13,990 bases of DNA, from assembly GCA_016209585.1 (NCBI GenBank), contig JACQVU010000016.1, positions 1 through 13,990 of the forward strand, written 5' to 3'. This document shows positions 6,721-13,990 of this stretch, piece after piece. Each line of letters starts with the position of its first letter. Position 1 is the stretch's first letter. Source of the DNA: Planctomycetota bacterium. GTDB taxonomy: Bacteria; Planctomycetota; UBA8742; JACQVU01. The notes beneath the pieces are model-generated. The model was given only the letters and a program-made list of their open reading frames with translations. It was not told the DNA's origin and did no database searches. Made by a program: the position numbers and the translations under genes.

Positions 6721-8127
6721 ATGCTGCCCCGTCACTCCACTCGCAGCGGCGTCATTCTGATCATTCTGCTGGCGTTTTTCGCGGTGGCCTTCTTCATCGC
6801 GGCCTTCTTCGCCTACCGGTCCGCCGGCGAACTGACGGAAGCCAGGAAAGTCGCCGAGGACACGAAAGTGGCCCGCGACAAAGAGACGGAGAAGATCAGC
6901 GCCCTGAAAGAGACCATCGACAACGTCAGCAAGCAGGTGGGCTACCAGATGGAGGTGGGCGGCACGCCCAGCCCCGACTGGATCGCCACCGACGTGGAGG
7001 GACGTTCGCGCATGGCGATGTCCTACCCCCGTCTGGCGGAGAAGTACGGGTCGGTGGATGCCATTCGCCGCGACCCGACGCCGGTCCGCGATCCCAAGAC
7101 CGGCAAGAACGTCATGGTGAACGGTGTGCCGTTCAAGGTCATGATTCGGAAAGAGGAAGGCGAAGCGCAGGATGTCTACCTCACCCAGCAGACGGCCCGC
7201 ACGCTACAGGACGTGATCGCCGATCAGGATCGCCTGATCAACGAACTGCACGAGTCGCTGCTCATGGTCAACTCGCAGTTGGACGAGGTCTTGACCGAAC
7301 TGGCGCTCACCCGCGACCAGAGTGAAAAGGCCGTCAAGGAGACCCGGACCAACTTCGAGGCGAAACTTCAGGAGAAAGAGAACCAGATCAAGGATGCCCA
7401 GGACAAGTTCACGGAGGTGCAGAGCGAACTCGACAAGAAAGACGGCGACATCATCGCCGCCATCAAACGGCCCCTGGACGAGCAGATCACCCAGAAAGAC
7501 CAGCAGATCAACGAACTCACGCTGAAACTGAGGGAGGAAGAAAAAAAATACAACAAGATGGTCAAGGAGGTGGCGCACGTCAAACTGTCTCTCCGCGGGT
7601 ACCTCGGACGCCGCGACGAACCCGACGGCACGGTGGCGCAATCCGACCGCGACAACGACCTCGTGTACATTGACGTCGGCAGCGAGGACGGCTTGCAGGT
7701 CGGCACCCAGTTCACCGTCTTCAAGCCGCTCGCCGGCGGCAACCGCATGGAGAAGGGCACGATCCGCGTGCAGCGCATCATCAGCAACCACTTCTCCCAG
7801 TGCGCGGTGATCAGCAAGGAAGAGGGCGCCGAAGCCATCTACGAGAACGACCTCGTGATTTCCCCCATCTTCCAGCGTGGCTTGCACCGCTACTTCGCCT
7901 TCGCCGGCGAGTTCGGCGGCGTCAAGACCAAGTACTCCCGCGAGCACCTGCGCGCGCGGCTCCAGGAGGCCGGCGCCATTGTTCAGGACATCGTCGACAC
8001 GAAAACCGAGATCCTCATCCTCGGCCAGGAGTACACCGAGGATAAGAACTACAAGATCGCCTCGGAGTTGAAGACCGACGTGATGACCGAGGACCAGCTC
8101 CACCGCTACCTGGACTACACCAAGTAG
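6721..8127 (+). CDS. Membrane-anchored coiled-coil protein with BRCT-like C-terminus
   Basis: A 468-residue protein. One N-terminal transmembrane segment (about 10-32) follows a basic start (RHSTR), so the rest should face the periplasm. Residues 36-75 and about 155-290 are strongly helical, charged coiled-coil (for example KLQEKENQIKDAQDKF). About 300-384 is a beta-rich domain (LVYIDVGSEDGLQVGTQFTV, then VISPIF) recalling envelope domains such as the FlgT C-terminus. Residues about 390-466 look like a BRCT domain: YFAFAGEFGG, a helix REHLRARLQEAGAIVQDIV, the strand TKTEILILGQEY, then DKNYKIASELKTDVMTEDQL, resembling the BRCT of NAD-dependent DNA ligase. BRCT domains are normally cytoplasmic, so this is odd. 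GGGAGG (6709-6714) lies six bases before the ATG. The RND transporter gene begins 17 bases downstream, suggesting a shared envelope role. Real gene, function unknown. Confidence 0.85.
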   Translation: MLPRHSTRSGVILIILLAFFAVAFFIAAFFAYRSAGELTEARKVAEDTKVARDKETEKISALKETIDNVSKQVGYQMEVGGTPSPDWIATDVEGRSRMAMSYPRLAEKYGSVDAIRRDPTPVRDPKTGKNVMVNGVPFKVMIRKEEGEAQDVYLTQQTARTLQDVIADQDRLINELHESLLMVNSQLDEVLTELALTRDQSEKAVKETRTNFEAKLQEKENQIKDAQDKFTEVQSELDKKDGDIIAAIKRPLDEQITQKDQQINELTLKLREEEKKYNKMVKEVAHVKLSLRGYLGRRDEPDGTVAQSDRDNDLVYIDVGSEDGLQVGTQFTVFKPLAGGNRMEKGTIRVQRIISNHFSQCAVISKEEGAEAIYENDLVISPIFQRGLHRYFAFAGEFGGVKTKYSREHLRARLQEAGAIVQDIVDTKTEILILGQEYTEDKNYKIASELKTDVMTEDQLHRYLDYTK

Positions 8128-8144
8128 GCGCCGCGTCCCCCCCT

Positions 8145-11000
8145 GTGGCCGCGCTCCTGGATTTTCTCGCCGCCTGGTTGGCGCGCAACCTCGACCGCTT
8201 CGCCCGGTTCGCGGCGCGGGTTCCCGTTCCCGTCCTGCTCCTGAACTTCGCGATCACCGCGCTGGCGGGGCACGCCATCTCCCAGCACGGCGTTCGCCTG
8301 GATTTCACGGTCGATTCGCTCTTCGCCACCGCCACCGACCGGGTCGACGACCCCAAGGTCGTCTACGACGACTTCCAGAGCCGCTTCCGCACCAACGACA
8401 ACGCGCTGCTCGTGGCCTTGCAGCTTGATGGCCTCTATTCGCCCCGAAACCTGGCGCTGGTACACGACCTCACTCGCGCGCTCGCCGGCCTGCCTCACGT
8501 CCGCCAAGCCTACTCCATCCGCAACACCATCTTCCCGTTCGCGCGCGACGAAACCGCCCTGCTCGCCCGCGATCTCACCCCCGCCCAGTGCCAGCGCCTC
8601 CGCCGGCTCGTGGAAGGCAACACCTTCTACGTGAACACGCTGGTGTCGCGGGACGAGCGCGTCGCCTCCATCATCCTCGACGTCGACCCTTCCGGCGTCC
8701 GCCCGGACCGCTGGCCCGACGAACGCGCGGCACTGGTGGAGGCCGTCCGCGCCACCCTCAACCACGCCTCCCGCGAGCACATGGACGCGCAGCGCGCCGC
8801 CGGCGTGGCCTCCTCGCCGCCGCTGGAATACCACTTCTCCGGCATTCCGGTGGTTGAGAACCGCTACGTGGAACTCCTGTGGCGCGACCTTGAGACCTTC
8901 ACGGCCATCAGCGTCGGCGTCATCGCGCTCATCCTCTTTCTCTACTTCCGTTCGCCCGCGGGGGTCCTGCTGCCGTTGATGACGGTGGTGATGACCAACG
9001 TCTGGGTCATCGGCCTCATGACCCACCTGGGCTATTCGCTCACGCTCACCTCCACGATCCTGCCGAGCCTGCTCATCATTCTCTGCATCTCCGACGCGGT
9101 GTTCCTCATCTCCGAGTACCAGTCCGAGATCCGTTTCGGCCGCTCCCGCCGCGACGCCATCGTCCACATCACGCGCGACATGGGGGTGGCCTGTTTCCTC
9201 ACCAGCCTGACCACGGCCATCGGCTTCTCCTCGCTGGTGGTGGTGCAGGTGCGGGTGGTGCAGGAGTTCGCGGTCTTCGCCTCGCTGGGCGTGATGTTCG
9301 CCTACATCATCACCATCACGTTCGTGCCGGCCGCCCTCAACGTCATGGGATCCACGCGCCTGCCCATGATCAACGTGAACGAACTCGGGTTCCTTGACCA
9401 TGTGGTCATCGGCATCGCCCGCGTCGACCGCACCGCCAAGAAATGGGTGGTGCTCGGCGCCGTCGCCATCCTCGGCCTCTCGGCGGTCGGCGTCTTCGGC
9501 CTCCGGCCGCTCATCGACTTCCCGGGCGTCGAGGTCAACTCCTCCTGGTTCCAGGACATCCGCGCCTCCGACCCCCTCTACGTCGACAACAAATGGATCG
9601 AAGACAACCTCACCGGGGTCTTCTCCATGGAGGTCGAAATCCAGGGCACCCGCCCCGACGTCATCCGCGCCCCGGAAACGCTCGCCCGCATCGGCGAACT
9701 ACAGAAGATGCTGCTGGAGGTCCGCGTCGACGGCCACGAAGGCCCCATCACCAAGACCTTCTCCCTCCTCGACCTCCAGAACGAGATACAGGCGCGCCAG
9801 ATCTCCAGCGAACTGATCCCCAAAAGCCTCGCCCCGGTCGACGAGGTGATGCAGGAACTCGCGGTGCTCTCCGCCTCCAGCCGCGACGAGTTCCGCCGGC
9901 TGGTGGAGCGATACCAGTACGAGGTTTTCCGGCTGCTCCTGGAGCAACTGGACGACGGCTCCCGCGTCTACGAGCACATCGACGAAATGGTTGAACTGCT
10001 CAACGGCGGCTGGACCAACGCCGCCCGCGCGGGGGCGGTGGCCGGCCATCCCATCGGCCGCGACCCCGACACGGGCCTGCCGCTCACGGTGGGCGAACAA
10101 CTGCGCCGCCTCTACATGGAAACGCAGGTGCCCTTCGGCGCGCTGCGCACCGTGGTTCCCGTGGCGCGCTGGGGCGACCTGCTCATGCGCTTCCGCTACC
10201 TGTTGAACATCGACACCGGGTCGTTCAACCAGGTGCGCTTCCTCACCGACGAACTGCTCGACCGCGACCTGTTGCGCACGCTGGTCACCGACGACTACAC
10301 CCACACCCGCGTTTCCGTGCTCATGAAAGACATCAACTCCCGGCAACTGACCGGCATCATCCGGCAGGTCCAGGAGTGGAACCTGGCCAACTTCGACCGC
10401 ATGTCCATCCAGGAGCAGAAACTCTGCCGGCGCACCCCGGCCTTCTTCACCCGCGACACCACCGTGCGCCTCACCGGCAAAAGCCTGCTCGGGAAGGAGG
10501 CGCTCGACATGGTGATCCAGAACATGCTGTCAAGCCTGGCCTGGGCCATGTTCCTCATCTTCCTGGTCATGTGCGTCCTGCTCCGATCCTTCACCTTCGG
10601 CCTCGTGGCCATCATCCCCAACATCGTGCCGCTCGTCGTCACCCTGGGCGCCATGGGCTTCCTGGGCATCCCGCTCAACTTCTCCACGCTCATGGTCTTC
10701 TCCATCGCCCTGGGCGTGGCCGTCAACGACACCATTCACTTCTGCGCCCGCTTCCGCATCGAAATCCGGGTGGACGGCGACTACCTCTGGGCCGTCCTCC
10801 GCACCCTTGAAAGCACCGGCCGCGCCATGATCTTCACCGGCGCTCTCCTGGAGATCGGCTTCGCCATCCTGCTCTTCTCCAACTTCCAGTTCACCGTCAA
10901 CTTCGGCATCCTCGGCATGGTCACTATGGTCGCCGCTCTCCTCGCCGACCTCTTCCTCAACCCCGTCCTCATCCTCCTCTTCCGCCCGAAGGTCAAGTGA
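8145..11000 (+). CDS. RND/MMPL-type transporter, predicted 12 TM
   Basis: A 951-residue inner-membrane protein of the RND superfamily, closest in layout to MMPL/HpnN-like exporters of lipids or hydrophobic compounds. Membrane segments lie at about 27-47, 252-268, 272-295, 298-322, 346-366, 376-397, 432-454, 795-813, 817-840, 844-863, 893-911 and 917-945: the two-fold 6+6 pattern. Intramembrane acidic residues sit in TM4 (CISDAVFLISEY, Asp317) and TM10 (ALGVAVNDTIHF, Asp862), matching proton-relay positions. The first periplasmic loop (about 48-251) is of normal size; the second (about 455-794) is about 340 residues and largely helical in its middle, so it carries an insert. The start is GTG at 8145, 17 bases after the preceding stop, without a clear ribosome binding site; no in-frame ATG is near, and reinitiation is plausible. 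Substrate unknown. It is paired with the upstream coiled-coil protein. Confidence 0.9.
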   Translation: MAALLDFLAAWLARNLDRFARFAARVPVPVLLLNFAITALAGHAISQHGVRLDFTVDSLFATATDRVDDPKVVYDDFQSRFRTNDNALLVALQLDGLYSPRNLALVHDLTRALAGLPHVRQAYSIRNTIFPFARDETALLARDLTPAQCQRLRRLVEGNTFYVNTLVSRDERVASIILDVDPSGVRPDRWPDERAALVEAVRATLNHASREHMDAQRAAGVASSPPLEYHFSGIPVVENRYVELLWRDLETFTAISVGVIALILFLYFRSPAGVLLPLMTVVMTNVWVIGLMTHLGYSLTLTSTILPSLLIILCISDAVFLISEYQSEIRFGRSRRDAIVHITRDMGVACFLTSLTTAIGFSSLVVVQVRVVQEFAVFASLGVMFAYIITITFVPAALNVMGSTRLPMINVNELGFLDHVVIGIARVDRTAKKWVVLGAVAILGLSAVGVFGLRPLIDFPGVEVNSSWFQDIRASDPLYVDNKWIEDNLTGVFSMEVEIQGTRPDVIRAPETLARIGELQKMLLEVRVDGHEGPITKTFSLLDLQNEIQARQISSELIPKSLAPVDEVMQELAVLSASSRDEFRRLVERYQYEVFRLLLEQLDDGSRVYEHIDEMVELLNGGWTNAARAGAVAGHPIGRDPDTGLPLTVGEQLRRLYMETQVPFGALRTVVPVARWGDLLMRFRYLLNIDTGSFNQVRFLTDELLDRDLLRTLVTDDYTHTRVSVLMKDINSRQLTGIIRQVQEWNLANFDRMSIQEQKLCRRTPAFFTRDTTVRLTGKSLLGKEALDMVIQNMLSSLAWAMFLIFLVMCVLLRSFTFGLVAIIPNIVPLVVTLGAMGFLGIPLNFSTLMVFSIALGVAVNDTIHFCARFRIEIRVDGDYLWAVLRTLESTGRAMIFTGALLEIGFAILLFSNFQFTVNFGILGMVTMVAALLADLFLNPVLILLFRPKVK

Positions 11001-11009
11001 CCCGCTCCG

Positions 11010-11078
11010 CTAGAACTCGAACTCCAGGTCCAGCAGCAGGCCCCAGCGGGCGGCGTTTTTTGACACGCCGATGGGCGC
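11010..11078 (-). pseudogene. Possible orphan C-terminal end of an outer-membrane protein
   Basis: In the 140-base gap between two convergent genes, the minus strand reads GVSKNAARWGLLLDLEFEF followed by TAG (stop at 11012-11010). Codon choice (CTG CTG CTG GAC CTG GAG TTC GAG TTC) is that of a real local gene. Alternating hydrophobic residues with a terminal Phe are typical of the last beta strand of outer-membrane barrels, the signal read by the BAM complex. Upstream in the same frame the sequence turns to a Pro/Arg-rich string and runs into glnD without a plausible start, so the rest of the gene is missing. It could also be chance; the frame differs from that of glnD, so it is not a simple extension of it. 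Confidence 0.4.
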
Positions 11079-11140
11079 GGCCAGGGGAGGAGGCGGTGTG
11101 TCGCATGGCGATCTCGCGTGTGGGGATGGGCGGGCCGTCT

Positions 11141-13939
11141 TCAGCGCACGACGGCCCAGAGACGCTGTTCGATATCGTTCTGTACGCGGCCCGCGGGCGC
11201 CTTCTCGCCGGACAGCGTGACGTAGAAGGTGTCGTAGGCCACGTTGCCCTGCGTGGTGACCATGGAGAGTTCGATGTCCAGGCCGCAGGCTGAGAGGCAG
11301 GAGGCCAGTTCGTACAGCAGGCCCAGGCGGTCGCGGGCGATGATCTCAATGACCGTGAGGGCCGGTGAGAGGTGGTTGGCCACCGCCACCAGCGGCTTGG
11401 CGGTGAAGGGGTAGACGCGGGCCGGAGGGCGCGATCTCCGGGCGCGGGCGATGAGGTCGGCGACGGGGGTCTCGCCGCGAAGAACGGCCCTCAGGCGGGC
11501 CCGAAGGGCATCGGCGAACTCCTCGCCCGGCGGCTGCGCCCGGCCCGGATCCGTGGTTTCGCCGGCGAAGGTGACGGCGAAGTGGTCGAGAACGGCGCCC
11601 CCGACGAACGAGTAGGCGCGGGCCTCGACGATGTTGGCGTGCAGCGACGACAGGACGCCGGCCAGTTGCGCGAAGCGCCCGGGGGCGTTGGCGCAGGCGA
11701 TCCAGATGTCGGTGGCGTCGGCGCCGGGGCGCACGCTCGCCATCGGCTCGGCGGGGTCGGCGGCCGGTCGGCCCAGCAGGCGCACGTGGTCAAGCGCCTC
11801 TTCGGCGGAGACCTCCAGCCGGTAGCGGCTGGGGGCGGCGGCGCAGTGGCGGCGGACCTGTTCGGCGAGGGAGGCGCGCTCGGCGGGCTCCCGGACCGCG
11901 CCATCCACCAGGGCGAGGAGGTCGGCCTCCAGCGAGCGTTCGACGCGGGTGGCCGTCCGGGCGCGGCCGGAAAGCACCGTCTGGGCCTTGAGGAAAAGTT
12001 CGGAGAGGATGGCCTCCTTCCAGCCGGTAAGGGTGCCGTGGCCGACCGCCTCCATGTCGGCGAGGGTCATGAGCAGGAGCATTTCGAGCCGGGAGACGCT
12101 GACCACGCGGGAGCAGAACTCGCGCACCACGTGGGGTTCGTGAATGTCGCGCTTCTGGGCGACGTCGGACATCAGGAGGTGATGTTCGATGAGGAAGTAG
12201 ACGGCGTGCATCTCCTCTTCCGGAAGTCCGAGGCGCTGGAGGATGAGAGGCGCCATCGTCCGGCCCGCCTGCACGTGGTCAACGCCGCGGGCCTTGCCGA
12301 TGTCGTGCAGCAGGAGCGCCAGTTTCAACAGGCGGCCGCGCGCCCCAAGGCCACGCGCCACGCGGTGGCGCAGCGAATCCGCCCCGGCCGCGGCTTCCTC
12401 CTGCGTGCGGTCGATGGCCGAGATCGCGCGGAAGGTGTGTTCGTCGACGGTGTACTGGTGCCAGGCGTTGTACTCGACCAGGCACTCCAGTTCCTGCCAT
12501 TCGGGGATCAGCGCGCCCAGGACCCCCGCAGCCTGGGCCAGCGCCACGGCCCGGCCGGAGCCACGTTCGCGCGCCAGGATCTCCAGGAACTTCCGGCCGC
12601 AGGCGTCGCTCCGGGCGAACTCCTCCCGCCGGCGTTCCACGTGGCGGCGGAGGCGCAGCAGCAGGTCCTGTTCCAGGTCGAGATCGTGTTCCTGAGCGGC
12701 GAGGAGGAGGTCCATGACCGCCGCGGGGTCGTCGAGGCGGGCGTCGGGAACGGAGGCCGAGAGCAACAGGCGCTCGTCGCGCCCGGCGAAGAGCGCCGGG
12801 ATCACCTTCATGGTGAACTCGCGCAGGCGGCGGGTGACGGAGCCGACGCGGCCTTCGTAGAGGCCCTGGACGGCGCGGAAATGCCAATCGACGGCGCGGC
12901 CGGCGCGGTAGTACTCGCGCATGAAGCGCTCCACGCCCAGGTGGCCGCCGTCGTCGGTGTAGCCCAGCAGCGCGGCCACGTCGTGCTGCAGATGCATGTC
13001 CAGCACGTCCACCTTTCGCCCCGAGGCGCGATGCATCGCGGCGCGCGCCAGCAGCAGGAAGGAGAAGGCCGCGCGGCCGGGCGCGGCGGTGTCCAGCCCG
13101 GCCGGGCCGGCGTCGCGGCCCCCGCGAGAGGCGCGGAAGGCGAGGTCGATCCAGCGGGCGGTCTGCCAGTCGCGAAGGCCGCCGCGGTTCTCCTTCACGT
13201 TCGGCTCCTTGAGGAACACCGAGTCGCCGTAGAAGCGGTGGCGGCGGACGGACTCGTCGATCTTCGCCTCCACGAACCGGCGCCAATGGCGGGCGAGCCA
13301 GGGGCGCACGACATCCGCGCGGACCCGCTCGAACAGCCCCTGGTCGCCCGCCAGGAAGCGGGCGTCGAGCAGCGCGGTGGCAGTGGTGACGTCTTCGTCC
13401 ATCTTTCGTGCGGTGGCCGCGGGGTCGCGGGTGGAGATGCCCACCTCCAGGCCCAGGTCCCACAGCGCCTTGACATAGGCCGAGATCAGCCCCTCCCGCG
13501 CGCCGTCCAGGGCGCCGCGGTGGAGGATGGCCAGGTCCACGTCGGAGCCGGGAGCCAGTTCCTCGCGGCCGAACCCGCCCAGCGCGGCCAGCGTCAGCCC
13601 GTCGCGGCCGGCGTCCGCGCACTGCACGCGGAGCCGGTCGAACATCCCGACCACCACCGTCTCCGTGAGGCGCGACAAGCGGTGACACAGCGCCACGCCG
13701 TTACTGCCCGGCCCGATGGCCTCCAGCGTGGCGGCGCGTTCCCGCTCCAGCCAGGACCGCACGGCCTTGACGGCGGGGAACTGGGTGAGGTCCGCTGCGA
13801 GGAGGCGGTCGAGGTCCGCGAGCGCCTCCGGGGCCGCCTCGCGGCGTGCCTCGCTCAAGGGCGGGGGTGGCGCTTCGGGCGCGGGGATCGTTCCGGCGGG
13901 GCGCGGTTGACCGCGACGGCGGAGGCGGAGGCGAACCAT
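11141..13939 (-). CDS. glnD: Bifunctional PII uridylyltransferase/uridylyl-removing enzyme
   Basis: A 932-residue cytoplasmic nitrogen sensor. It uridylylates PII signal proteins when glutamine is low and removes UMP when glutamine is high. Domains in order: nucleotidyltransferase with GGFGREELAPGSDVDLAIL (121-139) carrying the metal-binding Asp pair (SDVD, Asp133 and Asp135); the family segment NVKENRGGLRDWQTARWI (247-264); HD hydrolase domain with DEHTF (499-503), LLHDIGKARGVDH (543-555) and EHH (585-587); two ACT domains that bind glutamine (about 742-795 and 859-925). All key residues are visible, so it should be bifunctional. The N-terminus has about 35 extra Arg/Pro/Ala-rich residues before the conserved part. 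The ATG has no good ribosome binding site and is preceded by an in-frame heptamer repeat, so the true start is uncertain. Its PII partner and glutamine synthetase are not in the window. Confidence 0.96.
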   Translation of the reverse strand: MVRLRLRRRGQPRPAGTIPAPEAPPPPLSEARREAAPEALADLDRLLAADLTQFPAVKAVRSWLERERAATLEAIGPGSNGVALCHRLSRLTETVVVGMFDRLRVQCADAGRDGLTLAALGGFGREELAPGSDVDLAILHRGALDGAREGLISAYVKALWDLGLEVGISTRDPAATARKMDEDVTTATALLDARFLAGDQGLFERVRADVVRPWLARHWRRFVEAKIDESVRRHRFYGDSVFLKEPNVKENRGGLRDWQTARWIDLAFRASRGGRDAGPAGLDTAAPGRAAFSFLLLARAAMHRASGRKVDVLDMHLQHDVAALLGYTDDGGHLGVERFMREYYRAGRAVDWHFRAVQGLYEGRVGSVTRRLREFTMKVIPALFAGRDERLLLSASVPDARLDDPAAVMDLLLAAQEHDLDLEQDLLLRLRRHVERRREEFARSDACGRKFLEILARERGSGRAVALAQAAGVLGALIPEWQELECLVEYNAWHQYTVDEHTFRAISAIDRTQEEAAAGADSLRHRVARGLGARGRLLKLALLLHDIGKARGVDHVQAGRTMAPLILQRLGLPEEEMHAVYFLIEHHLLMSDVAQKRDIHEPHVVREFCSRVVSVSRLEMLLLMTLADMEAVGHGTLTGWKEAILSELFLKAQTVLSGRARTATRVERSLEADLLALVDGAVREPAERASLAEQVRRHCAAAPSRYRLEVSAEEALDHVRLLGRPAADPAEPMASVRPGADATDIWIACANAPGRFAQLAGVLSSLHANIVEARAYSFVGGAVLDHFAVTFAGETTDPGRAQPPGEEFADALRARLRAVLRGETPVADLIARARRSRPPARVYPFTAKPLVAVANHLSPALTVIEIIARDRLGLLYELASCLSACGLDIELSMVTTQGNVAYDTFYVTLSGEKAPAGRVQNDIEQRLWAVVR

Positions 13940-13943
13940 GTTC

Positions 13944-13990
13944 TCGGTGCTCGGTGCTGGGGGCTCAGTGCTGGGTGCTCGGTGCTGGGT
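13944..13990. repeat. 7-bp tandem repeat array, running off the edge
   Basis: About 6.7 copies of a seven-base unit near TSGGTGC: TCGGTGC, TCGGTGC, TGGGGGC, TCAGTGC, TGGGTGC, TCGGTGC and a partial TGGGT at the window end. Short arrays of this kind occur between genes in various environmental bacteria (recalled, not searched). It ends four bases before the glnD start codon (read on the minus strand) and occupies the place where a ribosome binding site and promoter would be expected. Confidence 0.85.

Noticed and set aside
8115..10346. Minus-strand open frames opposite the RND transporter
   Set aside because: The composition is biased to His, Asp, Glu, Arg and Val, as expected when a membrane protein gene is read backwards; no recognisable domain.
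11001..11061. Possible Rho-independent terminator for the RND gene (CCCGCT at 11001-11006, AGCGGG at 11045-11050, then a T run at 11056-11061)
   Set aside because: The stem is short with a 38-base loop and is not directly followed by the T run; the T run is also explained by the Lys-Asn codons of the orphan peptide on the other strand.
12279..13688. A 469-codon minus-strand frame within glnD
   Set aside because: It is an Arg/Pro/Gly-rich shifted frame over the nucleotidyltransferase region; glnD motifs are continuous in the true frame with no sign of a frameshift.

Overview
The window is GC-rich, densely packed bacterial chromosome carrying mostly core genes. Several traits point to a Planctomycetota-like or other deep-branching uncultured bacterium: a phenylalanyl-tRNA synthetase beta chain without the N-terminal tRNA-binding domain, tandem retropepsin/PDZ proteins, a coiled-coil envelope protein with a BRCT-like end, and short-unit repeat arrays at both window edges. 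This placement is inferred from gene content only.

Left edge (1-131): a symmetric inverted array of CACGGAG units abuts the stop codon of a small unrecognised gene (129-623, minus strand). That gene's codons are less GC-rich than those of its neighbours. The rest of 131-6469 is one leftward run, in transcription order: pheT (6469-4439), a small DUF6941-like gene (4414-3983), accA (3972-2992), then two secreted retropepsin-like/PDZ proteins (2904-1801 and 1764-634) and the small gene. A good sigma70-type promoter overlaps the accA stop codon and probably drives the protease pair separately from the housekeeping part.

Centre (6470-6720): a divergent control region, with a rightward promoter candidate (6610-6638), a weaker leftward one (6576-6604) and a strong nested hairpin in the pheT leader. 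Rightward from it runs a two-gene unit: a membrane-anchored coiled-coil protein with a BRCT-like C-terminus (6721-8127) and, 17 bases later, a 12-TM RND/MMPL-type transporter (8145-11000).

Right part: the transporter faces glnD (13939-11141, minus), the PII uridylyltransferase/uridylyl-removing enzyme. The short gap between their 3' ends holds what looks like the orphaned C-terminal beta-strand of an outer-membrane protein. A 7-bp tandem repeat runs off the right edge directly upstream of the glnD ATG and is open in frame with it.

I see no tRNA, rRNA, CRISPR, transposase or phage gene. The least ordinary content is the envelope BRCT-like/RND gene pair, the twin aspartyl protease-PDZ genes, and the remnants and repeats at the gene borders.
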